Numbered from the stretch's first letter, positions 38,779 to 49,195 are shown. The stretch: 52,951 nucleotides of DNA from Rhodocyclales bacterium (GCA_026399435.1 JAPLQX010000041.1:1-52951); one strand, 5' to 3'. Numbers and translations: made by a program. Notes: a model not told the origin generated them from the letters alone.

Positions 38779-40532
38779 TTGTGGTCTCCCGAGTAATCGC
38801 GCACGCCGGGCGGCGACTTGGTGATCACCACGTCGAGGTAATCGACGCGGGGGACATCCAGGCCCTGGTGGTAGACCATGGTGTGGCACAGGTAATTCTT
38901 GTCGTCGCGCTCGACGTAATCGAGGCGCTGGTGGGCACCGCGGGATTCCTTGCGGGCCAGTGCGCCGACCGTAACCGCTTCAGCGCAGTCGAGCATGGAG
39001 CCGAGTTCAAGCACCTGGAACAGATCGGTGTTGAAGACCTTGGTCTTGTCGGTGAGGATCACGCGACGGTAGCGCTGGCGCAGCTCGTGGATCTTGTTCA
39101 CGCCCTCTTGCAGACCTTCCTCGGTGCGGTAGATGCCGACGTTCTTTTCCATCGTGTCCATCATTTCCTTGCGCAGGCCGGACATCGATTCGGTGCCGTC
39201 GCTGCGCGAGAATAACTCGCTGATGCGCTGCCGGGTTTCCTCGGCACGGGCATTCAGCGCTGCGGCGTTTGGAGCCGGCAGGCCCTGCACGTGCTCGATG
39301 GCCGAGAGCGCCGCGCGGCGACCGAAGACCAGCAGTTCGACCAGCGAATTCGAGCCTAGCCGGTTGGCGCCGTTGAGGCTGACGCAGGCGCATTCGCCGG
39401 CGGCGAAGAGGCCGGGCAGGGGCGTGGCCGCCGCCGTGTTGGTGGAAATGCCGCCCATCATGTAATGCACCACGGGGCGAATCGGCACGGCCTCCTTGAC
39501 GATGTCGACGCCGAGGTAGGCCTCGGCCAGTTCGCGCACCAGGGGCAGGCGTTCGTTGATCTTCTTTTCGCCGAGGTGGCGCATGTCGAGCAGCACGCAT
39601 TCGCCCCACTGGGTGGTCACCGTATTGCCCTTCTGCAGTTCGTGCCAGTAGGCCTGGCTGACGCGATCGCGCGGGCCGAGTTCCATGGTCTTGAGTTGCG
39701 GCTGGCCCACCGGCGTTTCCGGGCCCATGCCGTAGTCGGCCAGGTAGCGGCGGCCGTGTTTGTTGACCAGGATGCCGCCTTCGCCGCGACAGGCCTCGGT
39801 CAGCAGGCTGCCGGTGTTGGGCAGGCCGGTCGGGTGGTACTGGACGAACTCCATGTCCTTCAGCGGCGCGCCGGCGCGGTAGGCCATGGCCATGCCGTCG
39901 CCGGTCTTGATCGCGCCGTTGGTGGAGAAGGGGAACATGCGGCCGGCGCCGCCGCCGGCGATGATCACCGCCTTGGCGTGGAACTGGCGCAATTCGCCGC
40001 TGCGCATTTCCATGGCGGTCACGCCCTGACAGCGGCCGCCATCGACCAGCAGATCGAGCGCGTAGTACTCGTCGTAGCGGGTGATGCTGGGAAACTGCAA
40101 TGAGGTCTGGAACAGTGTGTGCAGGATGTGGAAGCCCGACTTGTCGGCGGCGAACCAGGTGCGCTTCTTCTTCATGCCGCCGAAAGGCCGCACCGCCACC
40201 GAGCCATCCGCCTCGCGGTTCCACGGGCAGCCCCAGTGTTCCAGTTGAAGGAGTTCCTTGGGCGCTTCGTGGATGAAGTATTCGACGCAATCCTGGTCGG
40301 AGAGCCAGTCGCCGCCGCCGACGGTATCGTCGAAATGCATGTCGAAGCTGTCATCCGGCTTGATCACGCCGGCCGCGCCGCCCTCGGCGGCACAGGTGTG
40401 GCTGCGCATCGGGTAGACCTTGGAGATCAGTGCAATGCGCAACGTGGGATCGGTTTCAGCCAGGGCGATCGCGGCACGCAGCCCCGCGCCTCCGGCGCCT
40501 ATGATGACAACATCGGTCGATATGGTTTCCAT
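38775..40532 (-). CDS. frdA: Fumarate reductase flavoprotein subunit
   Basis: Reduces fumarate to succinate. The 585-residue protein has the FAD motif VVIIGAGGAGLRAAIA, covalent flavin His45 in MRSHTCAAEGG, active-site segments QYHPTGLP and RGEGGILVNKHGRRYL, and catalytic Arg in GANRLGSNSL region. It follows E. coli FrdA (IALISKVYPMRSHT, WGCPWNR, GPETPVGQP) rather than SdhA. ATG 40532 has GGAG seven bases upstream; the longer frame does not. First gene of frdABCD, behind an FNR-type promoter. Confidence 0.96.
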   Translation of the reverse strand: METISTDVVIIGAGGAGLRAAIALAETDPTLRIALISKVYPMRSHTCAAEGGAAGVIKPDDSFDMHFDDTVGGGDWLSDQDCVEYFIHEAPKELLQLEHWGCPWNREADGSVAVRPFGGMKKKRTWFAADKSGFHILHTLFQTSLQFPSITRYDEYYALDLLVDGGRCQGVTAMEMRSGELRQFHAKAVIIAGGGAGRMFPFSTNGAIKTGDGMAMAYRAGAPLKDMEFVQYHPTGLPNTGSLLTEACRGEGGILVNKHGRRYLADYGMGPETPVGQPQLKTMELGPRDRVSQAYWHELQKGNTVTTQWGECVLLDMRHLGEKKINERLPLVRELAEAYLGVDIVKEAVPIRPVVHYMMGGISTNTAAATPLPGLFAAGECACVSLNGANRLGSNSLVELLVFGRRAALSAIEHVQGLPAPNAAALNARAEETRQRISELFSRSDGTESMSGLRKEMMDTMEKNVGIYRTEEGLQEGVNKIHELRQRYRRVILTDKTKVFNTDLFQVLELGSMLDCAEAVTVGALARKESRGAHQRLDYVERDDKNYLCHTMVYHQGLDVPRVDYLDVVITKSPPGVRDYSGDHK

Positions 40533-40570
40533 TGGGCTACTCCGAAGCTTATTGTTGGTCTTGGGGCGCA

Positions 40571-40611
40571 AGTATCGACTGTTTGCGGGGTTTCTTGTTG
40601 ACTTGTGTCAA
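40571..40611 (-). promoter_or_regulatory. FNR/ANR-type site and promoter for frdABCD
   Basis: TTGACTTGTGTCAA (40598-40611) is a perfect palindrome of the form TTGAC-N4-GTCAA, the FNR/ANR site class. On the minus strand it is followed after 21 bases by GATACT (40576-40571), a four-of-six -10 box. A start near 40564 places the site centre at about -40.5, the class II activator position, with a leader of about 30 bases before frdA. Confidence 0.75.
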
Positions 40612-40695
40612 CCAGTGCAGGCGGGACTGGAAGCCTGCCATGTCGGCTCGCCTCCCCCTCAGGCGGGACCTGCGCTCTGCACGCTGTCGTCAGTC

Positions 40696-40724
40696 TGGCA
40701 TTCGTTTGGCGCTGCCGTTATAAT
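40696..40724 (+). promoter_or_regulatory. Sigma-70 promoter for tpiA
   Basis: A perfect TATAAT (40719-40724) with a weak -35 (TGGCAT, 40696-40701) at 17 bases, 32 bases before the tpiA ATG. The divergent frdA-tpiA region (40533-40756) otherwise holds the FNR-type promoter and two small GC-rich hairpins near 40617-40670. Confidence 0.6.
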
Positions 40725-40756
40725 GGCGGGCTTCGTATTCACGCTCTAGCGCCATC

Positions 40757-41500
40757 ATGCGTACCAAACTCGTTGCCGGAAACTGGAAAATGCATGGCAG
40801 TCTCGCCACCAACCTGGGGCTGCTGCAATCCGTGCGGAATGGCGTCAACGGCCCGGCCGAGGTCGCCTTGTGCGTGCCCTATCCCTATCTCGCACAAGCG
40901 CGTTCGCTGCTCGAAGGCGGCGGCGTGGCCTGGGGTGCGCAGGATGTTTCCGAGCATGCGCAGGGGGCCTGGACAGGCGAGGTGAGTGCGGCGATGCTGG
41001 CAGATTTTGCTTGCCGTTATGTCCTCGTCGGGCACTCCGAGCGTCGCTCCTTCTTCGGCGACACCGATGCCGTGGTAGCGGCCAAGTTCGCCGCTGCGCA
41101 GAAAGCCGGCCTGACGCCGGTGCTGTGCGTGGGCGAATCGCTCGCCGAGCGCGAGTCGGGCATTACCGGCGAGGTGGTGACGCGTCAGATCGACGCCGTG
41201 CTCGCCGGTTCGGGCGTTGCTGCGTTTGCCAATGCCGTGGTGGCCTATGAGCCGGTATGGGCGATCGGCACCGGACGCACCGCGTCACCGGAGCAGGCAC
41301 AGGAGGTTCATGCCCTGATCCGTGCCCGCTTTGCGCGCGACAGCGCCGATGTCGCGGCCGGGCTGCGCATTCTGTATGGTGGTAGTGTCAAGGCGAACAA
41401 TGCGGCCGAGCTTTTCGGCCAGGCCGACATCGACGGCGGACTCATTGGCGGCGCTTCGCTGGTGGCGGCGGATTTCCTCGCCATTTGTGCTGCTGCCTGA
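40757..41500 (+). CDS. tpiA: Triosephosphate isomerase
   Basis: Interconverts dihydroxyacetone phosphate and glyceraldehyde 3-phosphate. The 247-residue TIM barrel begins VAGNWKMHG (catalytic Asn/Lys), has the electrophile His in VGHSERRS, the catalytic Glu in VAYEPVWAIGTG and the phosphate loop YGGSVKANN. It is followed by secG, the common tpiA-secG pair. Confidence 0.98.
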   Translation: MRTKLVAGNWKMHGSLATNLGLLQSVRNGVNGPAEVALCVPYPYLAQARSLLEGGGVAWGAQDVSEHAQGAWTGEVSAAMLADFACRYVLVGHSERRSFFGDTDAVVAAKFAAAQKAGLTPVLCVGESLAERESGITGEVVTRQIDAVLAGSGVAAFANAVVAYEPVWAIGTGRTASPEQAQEVHALIRARFARDSADVAAGLRILYGGSVKANNAAELFGQADIDGGLIGGASLVAADFLAICAAA

Positions 41501-41521
41501 ACATAATTTAAAGAGGTTCTC

Positions 41522-41872
41522 ATGGATTTATTGCATACCGTGATTCTGACCGTGCACATCATCGCCGGTCTCAGCGTTATCGGCTTCGTGCTGCTCCAGC
41601 ATGGCAAGGGCGCCGACATGGGCGCGGCGTTCGGCAGCGGCGCATCGGGCAGCCTGTTCGGCGCCACCGGTTCCGCGAATTTTCTGTCACGTGTGACGGC
41701 GGTGCTGGCGGCAGTATTTTTCCTGACCAGTCTGGCACTCTCCTATATCGCCACGTCGAGCCCCAGGGTTTCGGGCAGCGTGATGGATGCGGCTCCCGCG
41801 CAGACGGCTCCTGCAGCCCCGACGCAGATGCCGGCAGCGCCCGACTCGAAGGCCAAGGACATTCCGAAATAG
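41522..41872 (+). CDS. secG: Preprotein translocase subunit SecG
   Basis: Small accessory subunit of SecYEG. The 116-residue protein has two membrane helices (about 5-25 and 55-75) joined by the typical loop LLQHGKGADMGAAFGSGASGS, and a Pro/Ala-rich tail. AAAGAGG five bases before the ATG is a strong ribosome site. A T-run after the stop (41899-41905) has no convincing stem. Confidence 0.96.
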   Translation: MDLLHTVILTVHIIAGLSVIGFVLLQHGKGADMGAAFGSGASGSLFGATGSANFLSRVTAVLAAVFFLTSLALSYIATSSPRVSGSVMDAAPAQTAPAAPTQMPAAPDSKAKDIPK

Positions 41873-41938
41873 TGGGTGGCGAAGTCTCTGCGGATAGATT
41901 TTTTTGTTGCGGCGCACTAACGAGTCAATGGCTTGTTA

Positions 41939-41944
41939 TATAAT
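41939..41944 (+). promoter_or_regulatory. -10 box for the tRNA-Leu transcript
   Basis: Perfect TATAAT, 27 bases before the tRNA, followed by a GC-rich discriminator (TCGCGCC) typical of stable-RNA promoters under growth-rate control. The -35 region at normal spacing is poor. The transcript may continue into nuoA. Confidence 0.55.
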
Positions 41945-41970
41945 TCGCGCCACTCGCGCACTAGCGCAAA

Positions 41971-42055
41971 GCCGACGTGGTGAAATTGGTAGACACGCTA
42001 TCTTGAGGGGGTAGTGGCGAAAGCTGTGCGAGTTCGAGTCTCGCCGTCGGCACCA
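41971..42055 (+). tRNA. tRNA-Leu, anticodon GAG
   Basis: An 85-base class II tRNA with encoded CCA. The acceptor stem GCCGACG pairs with CGTCGGC; the anticodon arm CTATC-TTGAGGG-GGTAG shows GAG in the loop; a long variable arm is present (around 42016-42031); the T arm contains GTTCGAGTC. D-arm GTGGTGAAATTGGTAGAC is typical of leucine tRNA. It reads CUC/CUU codons. A tRNA-Leu between secG and nuoA is common in betaproteobacteria. Confidence 0.97.
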
Positions 42056-42165
42056 GTGATTGTGACAGTTGCAAAGCAGTAAAAAGGTAGTTGAGTGTCG
42101 GTTGTCTTGCGGGGTATCGCGGACTGGCCGGCCAACCGAAACGAGTGAAGTGGCTTGCCACCAAA

Positions 42166-42540
42166 ATGCTGGATAATTACTTCCCGATCCTCGTCTTTGT
42201 TCTAGTGGGCCTCGCCTTCGGGTGCGTTCCCATCCTTCTCGGTTGGTTGATTGCGCCCAATCGTCCCGACAGCGAAAAACTCTCAGCCTTCGAGTGCGGC
42301 TTCGCCCCTTTTGAAGATGCGCGCATGAAGTTCGATGTGCGCTATTACCTGATCGCCATTCTCTTCATCCTGTTCGATCTGGAAATCGCCTTCCTCTTCC
42401 CCTGGGCGGCGATCTTCAAGGAAATCGTCAATACGGAAGCGGTGAAGACGTTCGGTTTCGTCGAGATGTTCGTCTTCATCGGCATCCTCGTCGTTGGCTA
42501 CGTGTATGCGTGGGCCAAGGGCGCGCTGGATTGGGAATGA
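42166..42540 (+). CDS. nuoA: NADH-quinone oxidoreductase subunit A
   Basis: Membrane-arm subunit of complex I near the quinone site. The 124-residue protein has three helices and the signature YECGF-like [39 protein letters not shown]. The frame is open to 42091, but ATG 42166 gives the family N terminus ([15 protein letters not shown]). First gene of the nuo operon; a 133-base gap with a GC-rich palindrome separates it from nuoB. Confidence 0.96.
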   Translation: MLDNYFPILVFVLVGLAFGCVPILLGWLIAPNRPDSEKLSAFECGFAPFEDARMKFDVRYYLIAILFILFDLEIAFLFPWAAIFKEIVNTEAVKTFGFVEMFVFIGILVVGYVYAWAKGALDWE

Positions 42541-42578
42541 AGAATCGTAACTGCGAATTGTTCGCCCCCCACCCCCCG

Positions 42579-42600
42579 GCCCCCGCCCCGGGGCGGGGGC
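42579..42600. repeat. Perfect 22-bp GC palindrome between nuoA and nuoB
   Basis: Eleven-base arms GCCCCCGCCCC / GGGGCGGGGGC with no loop, preceded by a C-rich run and followed by GCTCGCTACGCTCG. It lies inside the nuo operon, after the nuoA stop. It may act as an mRNA-stabilising or attenuating hairpin or be a REP-like intergenic element. No T-run follows, so it is not a standard terminator. Confidence 0.7.
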
Positions 42601-42673
42601 GACAGCTTGGCTCGCTACGCTCGATTGTCATGAGGCGCGTTGTCCGGGCGCATTCACCGCAAGGGATCGGCGC

Positions 42674-43150
42674 ATGAGCATCGAAGGCATTTTGCAGGAA
42701 GGCTTCGTCACCACGTCGCTGGACAAGATCATCAACTGGACGCGCACTGGTTCGATGTGGCCGATGACTTTCGGCCTGGCCTGTTGTGCCATCGAAATGA
42801 TCCACACCGGTTGTTCGCGCTACGACCTCGATCGCTTCGGCATCGTCTTCCGCCCGAGTCCGCGCCAGTCGGACGTGATGATCGTCGCCGGGACCCTGAC
42901 CAACAAGATGGCACCGGCCTTGCGCAAGGTCTATGACCAGATGGCCGAGCCGCGCTGGGTGCTGTCCATGGGTTCGTGTGCCAATGGCGGCGGCTATTAC
43001 CACTACTCGTATTCGGTGGTGCGCGGGGTGGACCGCATCGTTCCCGTCGATGTCTACGTACCGGGTTGTCCGCCGACGGCCGAGGCGCTGCTGTATGGCC
43101 TGATCCAGTTGCAGAGCAAGATCCGCCGCACCACCACCATTGCCCGCTGA
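42674..43150 (+). CDS. nuoB: NADH-quinone oxidoreductase subunit B
   Basis: Carries the terminal 4Fe-4S cluster N2. The 158-residue protein has the CCAIEM motif ([10 protein letters not shown]), RYDLDRFG, the Cys in [20 protein letters not shown] and [17 protein letters not shown]. These supply the four cluster ligands. Standard length. Confidence 0.98.
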   Translation: MSIEGILQEGFVTTSLDKIINWTRTGSMWPMTFGLACCAIEMIHTGCSRYDLDRFGIVFRPSPRQSDVMIVAGTLTNKMAPALRKVYDQMAEPRWVLSMGSCANGGGYYHYSYSVVRGVDRIVPVDVYVPGCPPTAEALLYGLIQLQSKIRRTTTIAR

Positions 43151-43165
43151 CTCCAAACCTATCCC

Positions 43166-43768
43166 ATGAGCGCCAAACTGGACCGCCTTGTACGCCAACT
43201 CAAGGAAAGCTTTGGTGATCGCATCGGCGAACCGGTGCTGGCGCTGGGCGAAGTGACCGTCGCGATCCCGGCAGAGAACTATCTGGAAGCAATGCGCCGG
43301 TTGCATGACGATCCGGCTTTGCGCTTCGAGCAGTTGATGGATCTCAGCGGCATCGATTATTCGGAATACACCGGCTATCAGGGCAAGCGCTTCGCTGCCG
43401 TCAGCCAGTTGCTTTCGATTACCCATAACTGGCGTTTGCGCGTAAAGGTTTTTGCGCCGGACGACGATTTTCCGGTAGTGGCCTCGGTAACCGAGATCTG
43501 GAACAGCGGCAATTGGTACGAGCGCGAAGCCTTCGACCTGTTCGGTATCCATTTCGAGGGTCATGTCGATCTGCGCCGCATACTGACCGACTACGGCTTC
43601 GTCGGCCACCCCTTTCGCAAGGACTTCCCGATTTCGGGCTATGTCGAGATGCGCTACGACCCCGAGCAGAAGCGCGTGATCTATCAGCCGGTGACCATCG
43701 AGCCGCGCGAAGTCACGCCGCGCATCGTGCGCGAAGCAAGCTACGGAAAAGGCGACGGCCGTGGCTGA
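43166..43768 (+). CDS. nuoC: NADH-quinone oxidoreductase subunit C
   Basis: Peripheral-arm subunit (30 kDa type), 200 residues, separate from NuoD rather than fused as in E. coli. Signature: [39 protein letters not shown]. It overlaps the nuoD GTG start by eight bases. Confidence 0.97.
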   Translation: MSAKLDRLVRQLKESFGDRIGEPVLALGEVTVAIPAENYLEAMRRLHDDPALRFEQLMDLSGIDYSEYTGYQGKRFAAVSQLLSITHNWRLRVKVFAPDDDFPVVASVTEIWNSGNWYEREAFDLFGIHFEGHVDLRRILTDYGFVGHPFRKDFPISGYVEMRYDPEQKRVIYQPVTIEPREVTPRIVREASYGKGDGRG

Positions 43769-45014
43769 CGTCAAGAATTACACCATCAATTTCGGACCGC
43801 AGCATCCGGCTGCCCACGGTGTCCTGCGCCTGGTGCTGGAACTCGATGGCGAGGTCATCGTGCGCGCCGACCCGCATATCGGTCTGCTGCATCGGGGTAC
43901 CGAGAAACTGGCCGAGACGCGCACCTGGCTGCAGACGCTGCCGTATCTCGACCGTCTCGATTACACATCGATGCTGCCCAGCGAGCATGCCTACTGCCTG
44001 GCGGTGGAACGTTTGCTGGGTGTCGCGGTGCCGATCCGGGCCCAGTACATTCGGGTCATGATCGACGAGATGTCGCGCATATTGAACCATCTTCTGAGTA
44101 TCGGCACCCACGCGCTCGATATCGGCGCCATGACCATGGTGCTCTACACTTTCCGTGAGCGCGAGGACATCTTCGACGTTCTCGAGGCGCTCACCGGCAT
44201 CCGCATGCACGGGGCCTATTATCGGCCCGGCGGTGTCTATCGCGATCTGCCCGACCAGATGCCGAAGTACAAGGAAAACAAGTTCAAGAACGCGCAGACG
44301 GTGAAGGAACTGAACGAGGCGCGTAGCGGTTCGCTGCTGGATTTTCTCGAAGACTTCACCAAGCGTTTCCCCGTGTACCTGAGCGAATACCACACCCTGC
44401 TGACCGACAACCGGATCTGGAAGCAGCGCACCGTCGGCATCGGTGTGATCAGCCCGGAGCGTGCCCTGAATATGGGCTTCAGCGGACCGATGCTGCGCGG
44501 CTCCGGTATCGAGTGGGATCTGCGCAAGAAGCAGCCCTATGAGGTCTATGACCGCATGGACTTCGATATTCCGGTGGGCGTCAATGGCGACACCTATGAC
44601 CGCTATCTGGTGCGCATGGAAGAAATGTTCCAGTCCAACCGCATCATTCAGCAGTGCATCGACTGGCTGCGCAAGAATCCCGGCCCCGTGATCACGGATG
44701 ATCACAAAGTGGCGCCGCCGTCGCGGGAGAAGATGAAGGGCAGCATGGAAGAGTTGATTCACCATTTCAAGCTGTTTTCCGAGGGCATGCACGTGCCGGC
44801 CGGAGAAGCCTATGCCGCCATCGAACATCCCAAGGGCGAGATGGGCGTCTGGGCAGTGTCGGATGGCGCCAACAAGCCTTATCGCATCAAGTTGCACACG
44901 GCAGGTATTCCGCATCTGGCGGGCGTCGATGAACTGGTCCGGGGCCACATGCTGGCCGATGCGACTGCCATCATCGGCACCATCGACCTGGTGCTTGGCG
45001 ACGTGGACCGATAG
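43761..45014 (+). CDS. nuoD: NADH-quinone oxidoreductase subunit D
   Basis: 49-kDa-type subunit forming the quinone pocket with NuoB. The 417-residue protein begins with [14 protein letters not shown] (quinone-site His) and has [22 protein letters not shown] and the end [12 protein letters not shown] start at 43761, overlapping nuoC. Confidence 0.98.
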   Translation: MADVKNYTINFGPQHPAAHGVLRLVLELDGEVIVRADPHIGLLHRGTEKLAETRTWLQTLPYLDRLDYTSMLPSEHAYCLAVERLLGVAVPIRAQYIRVMIDEMSRILNHLLSIGTHALDIGAMTMVLYTFREREDIFDVLEALTGIRMHGAYYRPGGVYRDLPDQMPKYKENKFKNAQTVKELNEARSGSLLDFLEDFTKRFPVYLSEYHTLLTDNRIWKQRTVGIGVISPERALNMGFSGPMLRGSGIEWDLRKKQPYEVYDRMDFDIPVGVNGDTYDRYLVRMEEMFQSNRIIQQCIDWLRKNPGPVITDDHKVAPPSREKMKGSMEELIHHFKLFSEGMHVPAGEAYAAIEHPKGEMGVWAVSDGANKPYRIKLHTAGIPHLAGVDELVRGHMLADATAIIGTIDLVLGDVDR

Positions 45015-45022
45015 ACCGCCGC

Positions 45023-45526
45023 ATGAACAATCAAAACGACATGTTGAGTCCGGAATTGAGCCCAGAGTCCCTCAAGAAAATCGACCGGGAAGTGGCCAAA
45101 TATCCGGCCGACCAGAAGCAGTCGGCCGTGATGGCCGCACTGGTAATCGCCCAGGACGAAAAGGGCTGGTTGTCCAAGGAAACCATCGCCGCTGTCGCCG
45201 GCTACCTCGGCATGCCACCGATTGCTGCCTACGAGGTGGCGAGCTTCTACAACATGTACGATCTGCAACCGGTCGGCAAGTACAAGCTGACGGTATGCAC
45301 CAATCTGCCCTGTGCCTTGTCGGGCGGCGTGCATGCAGCGGATTACGTCAAGGAAAAGCTCGGCATCGATTTCAACGAGACCACCCCGGACGGCAAGTTC
45401 ACCCTGAAGGAAGGCGAGTGTATGGGCGCTTGCGGCGACGCGCCGGTGATGCTGGTGAACAACAAGCGCATGTGCAGTTTCATGCTGCCCGAACAGATCG
45501 ACAAGCTGCTGGCGGAGTGCAAATAA
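45023..45526 (+). CDS. nuoE: NADH-quinone oxidoreductase subunit E
   Basis: 24-kDa-type subunit with a 2Fe-2S cluster (N1a). The 167-residue protein has a helical N terminus and the ligand set [11 protein letters not shown] and [12 protein letters not shown], in a thioredoxin-like fold. It begins eight bases after nuoD. Confidence 0.97.
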   Translation: MNNQNDMLSPELSPESLKKIDREVAKYPADQKQSAVMAALVIAQDEKGWLSKETIAAVAGYLGMPPIAAYEVASFYNMYDLQPVGKYKLTVCTNLPCALSGGVHAADYVKEKLGIDFNETTPDGKFTLKEGECMGACGDAPVMLVNNKRMCSFMLPEQIDKLLAECK

Positions 45527-45527
45527 C

Positions 45528-46859
45528 ATGGCTCTGATCGACACAATCAACCCTCTGCTCACCACCGGCTGGTCCAAAGGCGACGCGGGGTGGAGTCTCA
45601 AGGACTACGAGGCGCGTGGCGGATACGCCCAGTTAAAGCGCATCCTCGCCAGCAAGATGAGCCAGGACGACCTGATCGCCGAGGTCAAGAAGTCGGTGTT
45701 GCGCGGTCGCGGCGGCGCGGGCTTTCCGACGGGCCTCAAGTGGAGCTTCATGCCCAAGGCGGCGCCGGAGAAGTATGTCGTCTGCAACACCGACGAGGGT
45801 GAGCCCGGCACGTTCAAGGACCGCGACCTGATGCGCTTCGATCCGCACTCGGTGATCGAGGGCATGATCATCGCCGCTTATGCAGTGGGTGCGAAGCTCG
45901 GCTACAACTACATTCACGGCGAAATCTTCGACATGTACCAGCGTTTCGAGGAAGCGCTGGATCAGGCGCGTGCCGCAGGCTATCTGGGCAACAACATTCT
46001 TGGTTCCGACTTCAGCTTCGATCTGTTCGCGCATCATGGCTGGGGCGCCTACATCTGCGGCGAGGAGACCGGCCTGCTCGAATCCATCGAGGGCAAGAAG
46101 GGCCAGCCGCGCTACAAGCCGCCCTTCCCGGCGAATTTCGGCCTGTACGGCAAGCCGACCACGATCAACAACACCGAAACCTTTGCCGCGATTCCCTTCA
46201 TCCTCGGCATGGGTGGCGAGGCCTACCTCAATCTCGGCAAGCCCAACAACGGCGGCACCAAGCTGTTCTCCGTGTCCGGCCATGTCAATCGTCCCGGCAA
46301 CTACGAAGTGCCGATGGGCACGCCCTTCGCCAAGCTGCTGGAAATGGCCGGCGGCATGCGTGGCGGGCGCAAGCTCAAGGCCGTGATTCCCGGTGGCTCT
46401 TCGGCCCCGGTGCTGCCCGCAGACCTCATGATGGAATGCACCATGGATTACGATTCCATCGCCAAGGCCGGCTCCATGCTCGGTTCCGGCGCGGTGATCG
46501 TGATGGACGAGACGGTTTGCATGGTCAAGGCGCTGGAGCGTCTGTCCTACTTCTATTTCGAGGAGTCCTGCGGTCAATGCACGCCCTGCCGCGAGGGCAG
46601 CGGCTGGCTGTATCGCGTCGTGCATCGCATCGAACACGGCCAGGGCCGTCCCGAGGATCTCGATCTGCTGAATCGCGTTACCGATAACATGATGGGCAAG
46701 ACCATCTGCGCGCTGGCCGATGCCGCCGCCTTCCCGGTGCGCAGCTTCATCAAGCACTTCAAGAGCGAATTCGAGTACCACATCGAGCACAAGAAGTGCC
46801 TCGTCGATCCCGAAGTGCAGCGCGCGGGCAGCGGCTTCTTCAAGGCAGGGGCAGCGTAA
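45528..46859 (+). CDS. nuoF: NADH-quinone oxidoreductase subunit F
   Basis: 51-kDa-type NADH-binding subunit with FMN and the N3 4Fe-4S cluster. The 443-residue protein shows [17 protein letters not shown] (NADH/FMN site), [16 protein letters not shown], and the cluster motif [12 protein letters not shown] with the later Cys in [15 protein letters not shown]. Its stop overlaps the nuoG start by one base. Confidence 0.98.
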   Translation: MALIDTINPLLTTGWSKGDAGWSLKDYEARGGYAQLKRILASKMSQDDLIAEVKKSVLRGRGGAGFPTGLKWSFMPKAAPEKYVVCNTDEGEPGTFKDRDLMRFDPHSVIEGMIIAAYAVGAKLGYNYIHGEIFDMYQRFEEALDQARAAGYLGNNILGSDFSFDLFAHHGWGAYICGEETGLLESIEGKKGQPRYKPPFPANFGLYGKPTTINNTETFAAIPFILGMGGEAYLNLGKPNNGGTKLFSVSGHVNRPGNYEVPMGTPFAKLLEMAGGMRGGRKLKAVIPGGSSAPVLPADLMMECTMDYDSIAKAGSMLGSGAVIVMDETVCMVKALERLSYFYFEESCGQCTPCREGSGWLYRVVHRIEHGQGRPEDLDLLNRVTDNMMGKTICALADAAAFPVRSFIKHFKSEFEYHIEHKKCLVDPEVQRAGSGFFKAGAA

Positions 46860-49195
46860 TGCTCGAAATCGAAATCGACGGCAAGACGCTGCAGGTCGCA
46901 GACGGCAGCACCATCATCGAGGCGGCCCATCAGCTGGGCACCTACATCCCGCACTTCTGCTATCACAAGAAACTGTCCATCGCGGCCAATTGCCGGATGT
47001 GTCTGGTACAGGTGGAAAAGGCGCCGAAGCCGATGCCGGCCTGCGCCACGCCGGTAACCAACGGCATGAAGGTATTCACGCATTCCGAACTGGCCGTCAA
47101 CGCACAGAAGGGCGTGATGGAGTTCCTGCTGATCAACCACCCGCTGGATTGCCCGATCTGCGATCAGGGCGGCGAGTGCCAGTTGCAGGATCTTGCGGTC
47201 GGCTACGGCGAGTCGGCCTCGCAGTATCAGGAAGAAAAGCGCGTCGTCCCCGACAAGGATCTCGGTCCGCTGGTGTCGACCGACATGACCCGTTGCATCA
47301 ACTGCACGCGCTGCATCCGATTCACCGCTGAGATAGCCGGCTTCATGGAACTCGGCCAGTCCTACCGCGGCGAGCGTGCCGAAGTCATGCCTTTCATCGG
47401 CAAGACCGTGGACACGGAACTGTCCGGCAACATCATCGATCTGTGCCCGGTCGGCGCACTGACCTCCAAGCCCTTCCGCTTCTCGGCCCGCACCTGGGAA
47501 CTGTCCCGGCGCAAGTCGGTGAGCCCGCATGATGGCCTCGGCAGCAATCTGATCGTGCAGACCAAGCACGACAAGGTAATGCGCGTCCTGCCGCTGGAAA
47601 ATGAAGACGTCAACGAATGCTGGCTGACGGACAAGGAGCGTTTCTCCTACCAGGGCCTGAGTTCCGCCGAGCGGCTGACCAAGCCGATGGTGAAGCAGGG
47701 TGGAGAGTGGAAGGAAGTCGATTGGAGCGTGGCCCTTGATTACGCCGCGCATGCGTTGCGCGACGTCGCCAAGACCCACGGCGGCGCAGCCATCGGTGGC
47801 CTGCTGAGCCCGCACGCGACGCTCGAAGAAATGTACCTCGCGCAGAAACTGCTGCGCGGCCTGGGCAGCGAGAACATCGACTTCCGCCTGCGCCACAGCG
47901 ACTTCTCGGCCGACGGCAAGCGTAAGGGTACGCCCTGGCTGGGCATGAAGATTACCGACATCGGCCGCCTCGATCGCGTGCTGGTGGTCGGATCCTTCCT
48001 GCGCAAGGATCATCCGCTGATTGCCCAGCGCCTGCGCCAGTCGGCCAAGCGCGGTGCGCAGATCAGCGTCCTGCACAGCGCCGACGATGATCTGTTGATC
48101 AAACTGGCGGCGCGCGCGATTGCCGCGCCCTCGCAACTGCCGGCAATGCTGGCCCAAGTGGTCAAGGCGGTCTGCGCGATCAAGGGCGTCGCGGCTGACA
48201 CTGCAGTGGCCGGCGTCACCGTTTCGGCCGACGCGCAAGCCATTGCCGAGAGCCTGGCTTCGGGCAGCAGTGCAGGTGTCCTTCTTGGCAATTTCGCCCA
48301 ACAGCATCCGCAGGCAGCCACTTTGCAGGTGTTGGCCGGCCAGCTCGCTGCCACTCTTGGCGGTAGATATGGCTTCCTCGGCGAGGCGGCCAACAGCGTC
48401 GGCGGCTATGTGGCCAAGGCAGTGCCTGGCGCTGCAGGGCTGAACGCCGCGGCGATGCTCAAAGATCCGCGCCAGGCCTATGTGGTGGTCGGCGCCGAGC
48501 CGGAACTCGACTGCGCCGATGGCGCGCAGGCCCTGGCGAGCCTGACCAAGGCCGCAGCCGTCGTGGTCCTCAGCCCGTTCAAGTCGCAGGCGATGCTCGA
48601 CTATGCAGCTGTCCTGCTGCCGGTTTCGCCGTTCTCCGAAACCTCCGGCACCTTCGTCAATACCGAAGGGCGCGTGCAGAGTTTCTACGCCGCCGCCAAG
48701 CCGCTGGGCGAGACCCGGCCGGCATGGAAAGTGTTGCGCGTGCTGGGCAACCTGCTCGACTTGAGCGGGTTCGCGTTCAACAGCAGCGAGGAAGTGCGCG
48801 CTGAAGCGCTGGGTGGTCAGCCCGAGTTTGTCTCCAGTCTGGATAACGGCATCGATGGCGGCACGCTGAATCTGACGGCATCGGCACAGAGTCTCGAGCG
48901 GGTAGCCGATGTGCCGATTCACTTTGCCGATTCCCTGGTGCGGCGCGCTTCAGCCTTGCAGCAGGCAGCAGATTCTGCCGCACCGACGGCGCGCATGAAT
49001 GCGGCGACGCTGGCGAAGTGCGGTCTTGCGTCGGGTGACAAGGCAAGAGTCGGCGCTGGCGGCACGGCGACCATGACGCTTCCGGCGCAACTCGACGTCG
49101 GGCTGCCCGACGGCGTGGTGCGTATTGCGGCGGCGCATGCCGATACCCTCGCATTGGGTGCGATGTCGTCCGTCCTGAGCGTGGAGAAGGCCTGA
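46859..49195 (+). CDS. nuoG: NADH-quinone oxidoreductase subunit G
   Basis: 75-kDa-type subunit of 778 residues. N-terminal 2Fe-2S motif [18 protein letters not shown], then the His-Cys cluster region [14 protein letters not shown], the 4Fe-4S motif [11 protein letters not shown], and a molybdopterin-oxidoreductase-like domain (about 220-690). The frame extends upstream to 46796, but ATG 46859 gives [17 protein letters not shown], the family start. Overlaps nuoF and nuoH by one base each. Confidence 0.97.
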   Translation: MLEIEIDGKTLQVADGSTIIEAAHQLGTYIPHFCYHKKLSIAANCRMCLVQVEKAPKPMPACATPVTNGMKVFTHSELAVNAQKGVMEFLLINHPLDCPICDQGGECQLQDLAVGYGESASQYQEEKRVVPDKDLGPLVSTDMTRCINCTRCIRFTAEIAGFMELGQSYRGERAEVMPFIGKTVDTELSGNIIDLCPVGALTSKPFRFSARTWELSRRKSVSPHDGLGSNLIVQTKHDKVMRVLPLENEDVNECWLTDKERFSYQGLSSAERLTKPMVKQGGEWKEVDWSVALDYAAHALRDVAKTHGGAAIGGLLSPHATLEEMYLAQKLLRGLGSENIDFRLRHSDFSADGKRKGTPWLGMKITDIGRLDRVLVVGSFLRKDHPLIAQRLRQSAKRGAQISVLHSADDDLLIKLAARAIAAPSQLPAMLAQVVKAVCAIKGVAADTAVAGVTVSADAQAIAESLASGSSAGVLLGNFAQQHPQAATLQVLAGQLAATLGGRYGFLGEAANSVGGYVAKAVPGAAGLNAAAMLKDPRQAYVVVGAEPELDCADGAQALASLTKAAAVVVLSPFKSQAMLDYAAVLLPVSPFSETSGTFVNTEGRVQSFYAAAKPLGETRPAWKVLRVLGNLLDLSGFAFNSSEEVRAEALGGQPEFVSSLDNGIDGGTLNLTASAQSLERVADVPIHFADSLVRRASALQQAADSAAPTARMNAATLAKCGLASGDKARVGAGGTATMTLPAQLDVGLPDGVVRIAAAHADTLALGAMSSVLSVEKA

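Noticed and set aside
37302..40532. Annotation as succinate dehydrogenase sdhCDAB
   Set aside because: Gene order A-B-C-D, FrdC and FrdD anchor sequences, FrdA/FrdB segments and the FNR-type promoter all fit fumarate reductase.
40612..40680. Two small GC hairpins upstream of tpiA as a terminator or repeat
   Set aside because: Stems are only five to six base pairs with loops of seven to ten, no T-run, and no second copy found.
41899..41910. Rho-independent terminator after secG
   Set aside because: There is a T-run but no stable GC stem directly before it.
46574..48922. 782-codon minus-strand ORF opposite nuoG and nuoF
   Set aside because: Antisense shadow of conserved complex I genes; the sense frames carry all iron-sulfur motifs.
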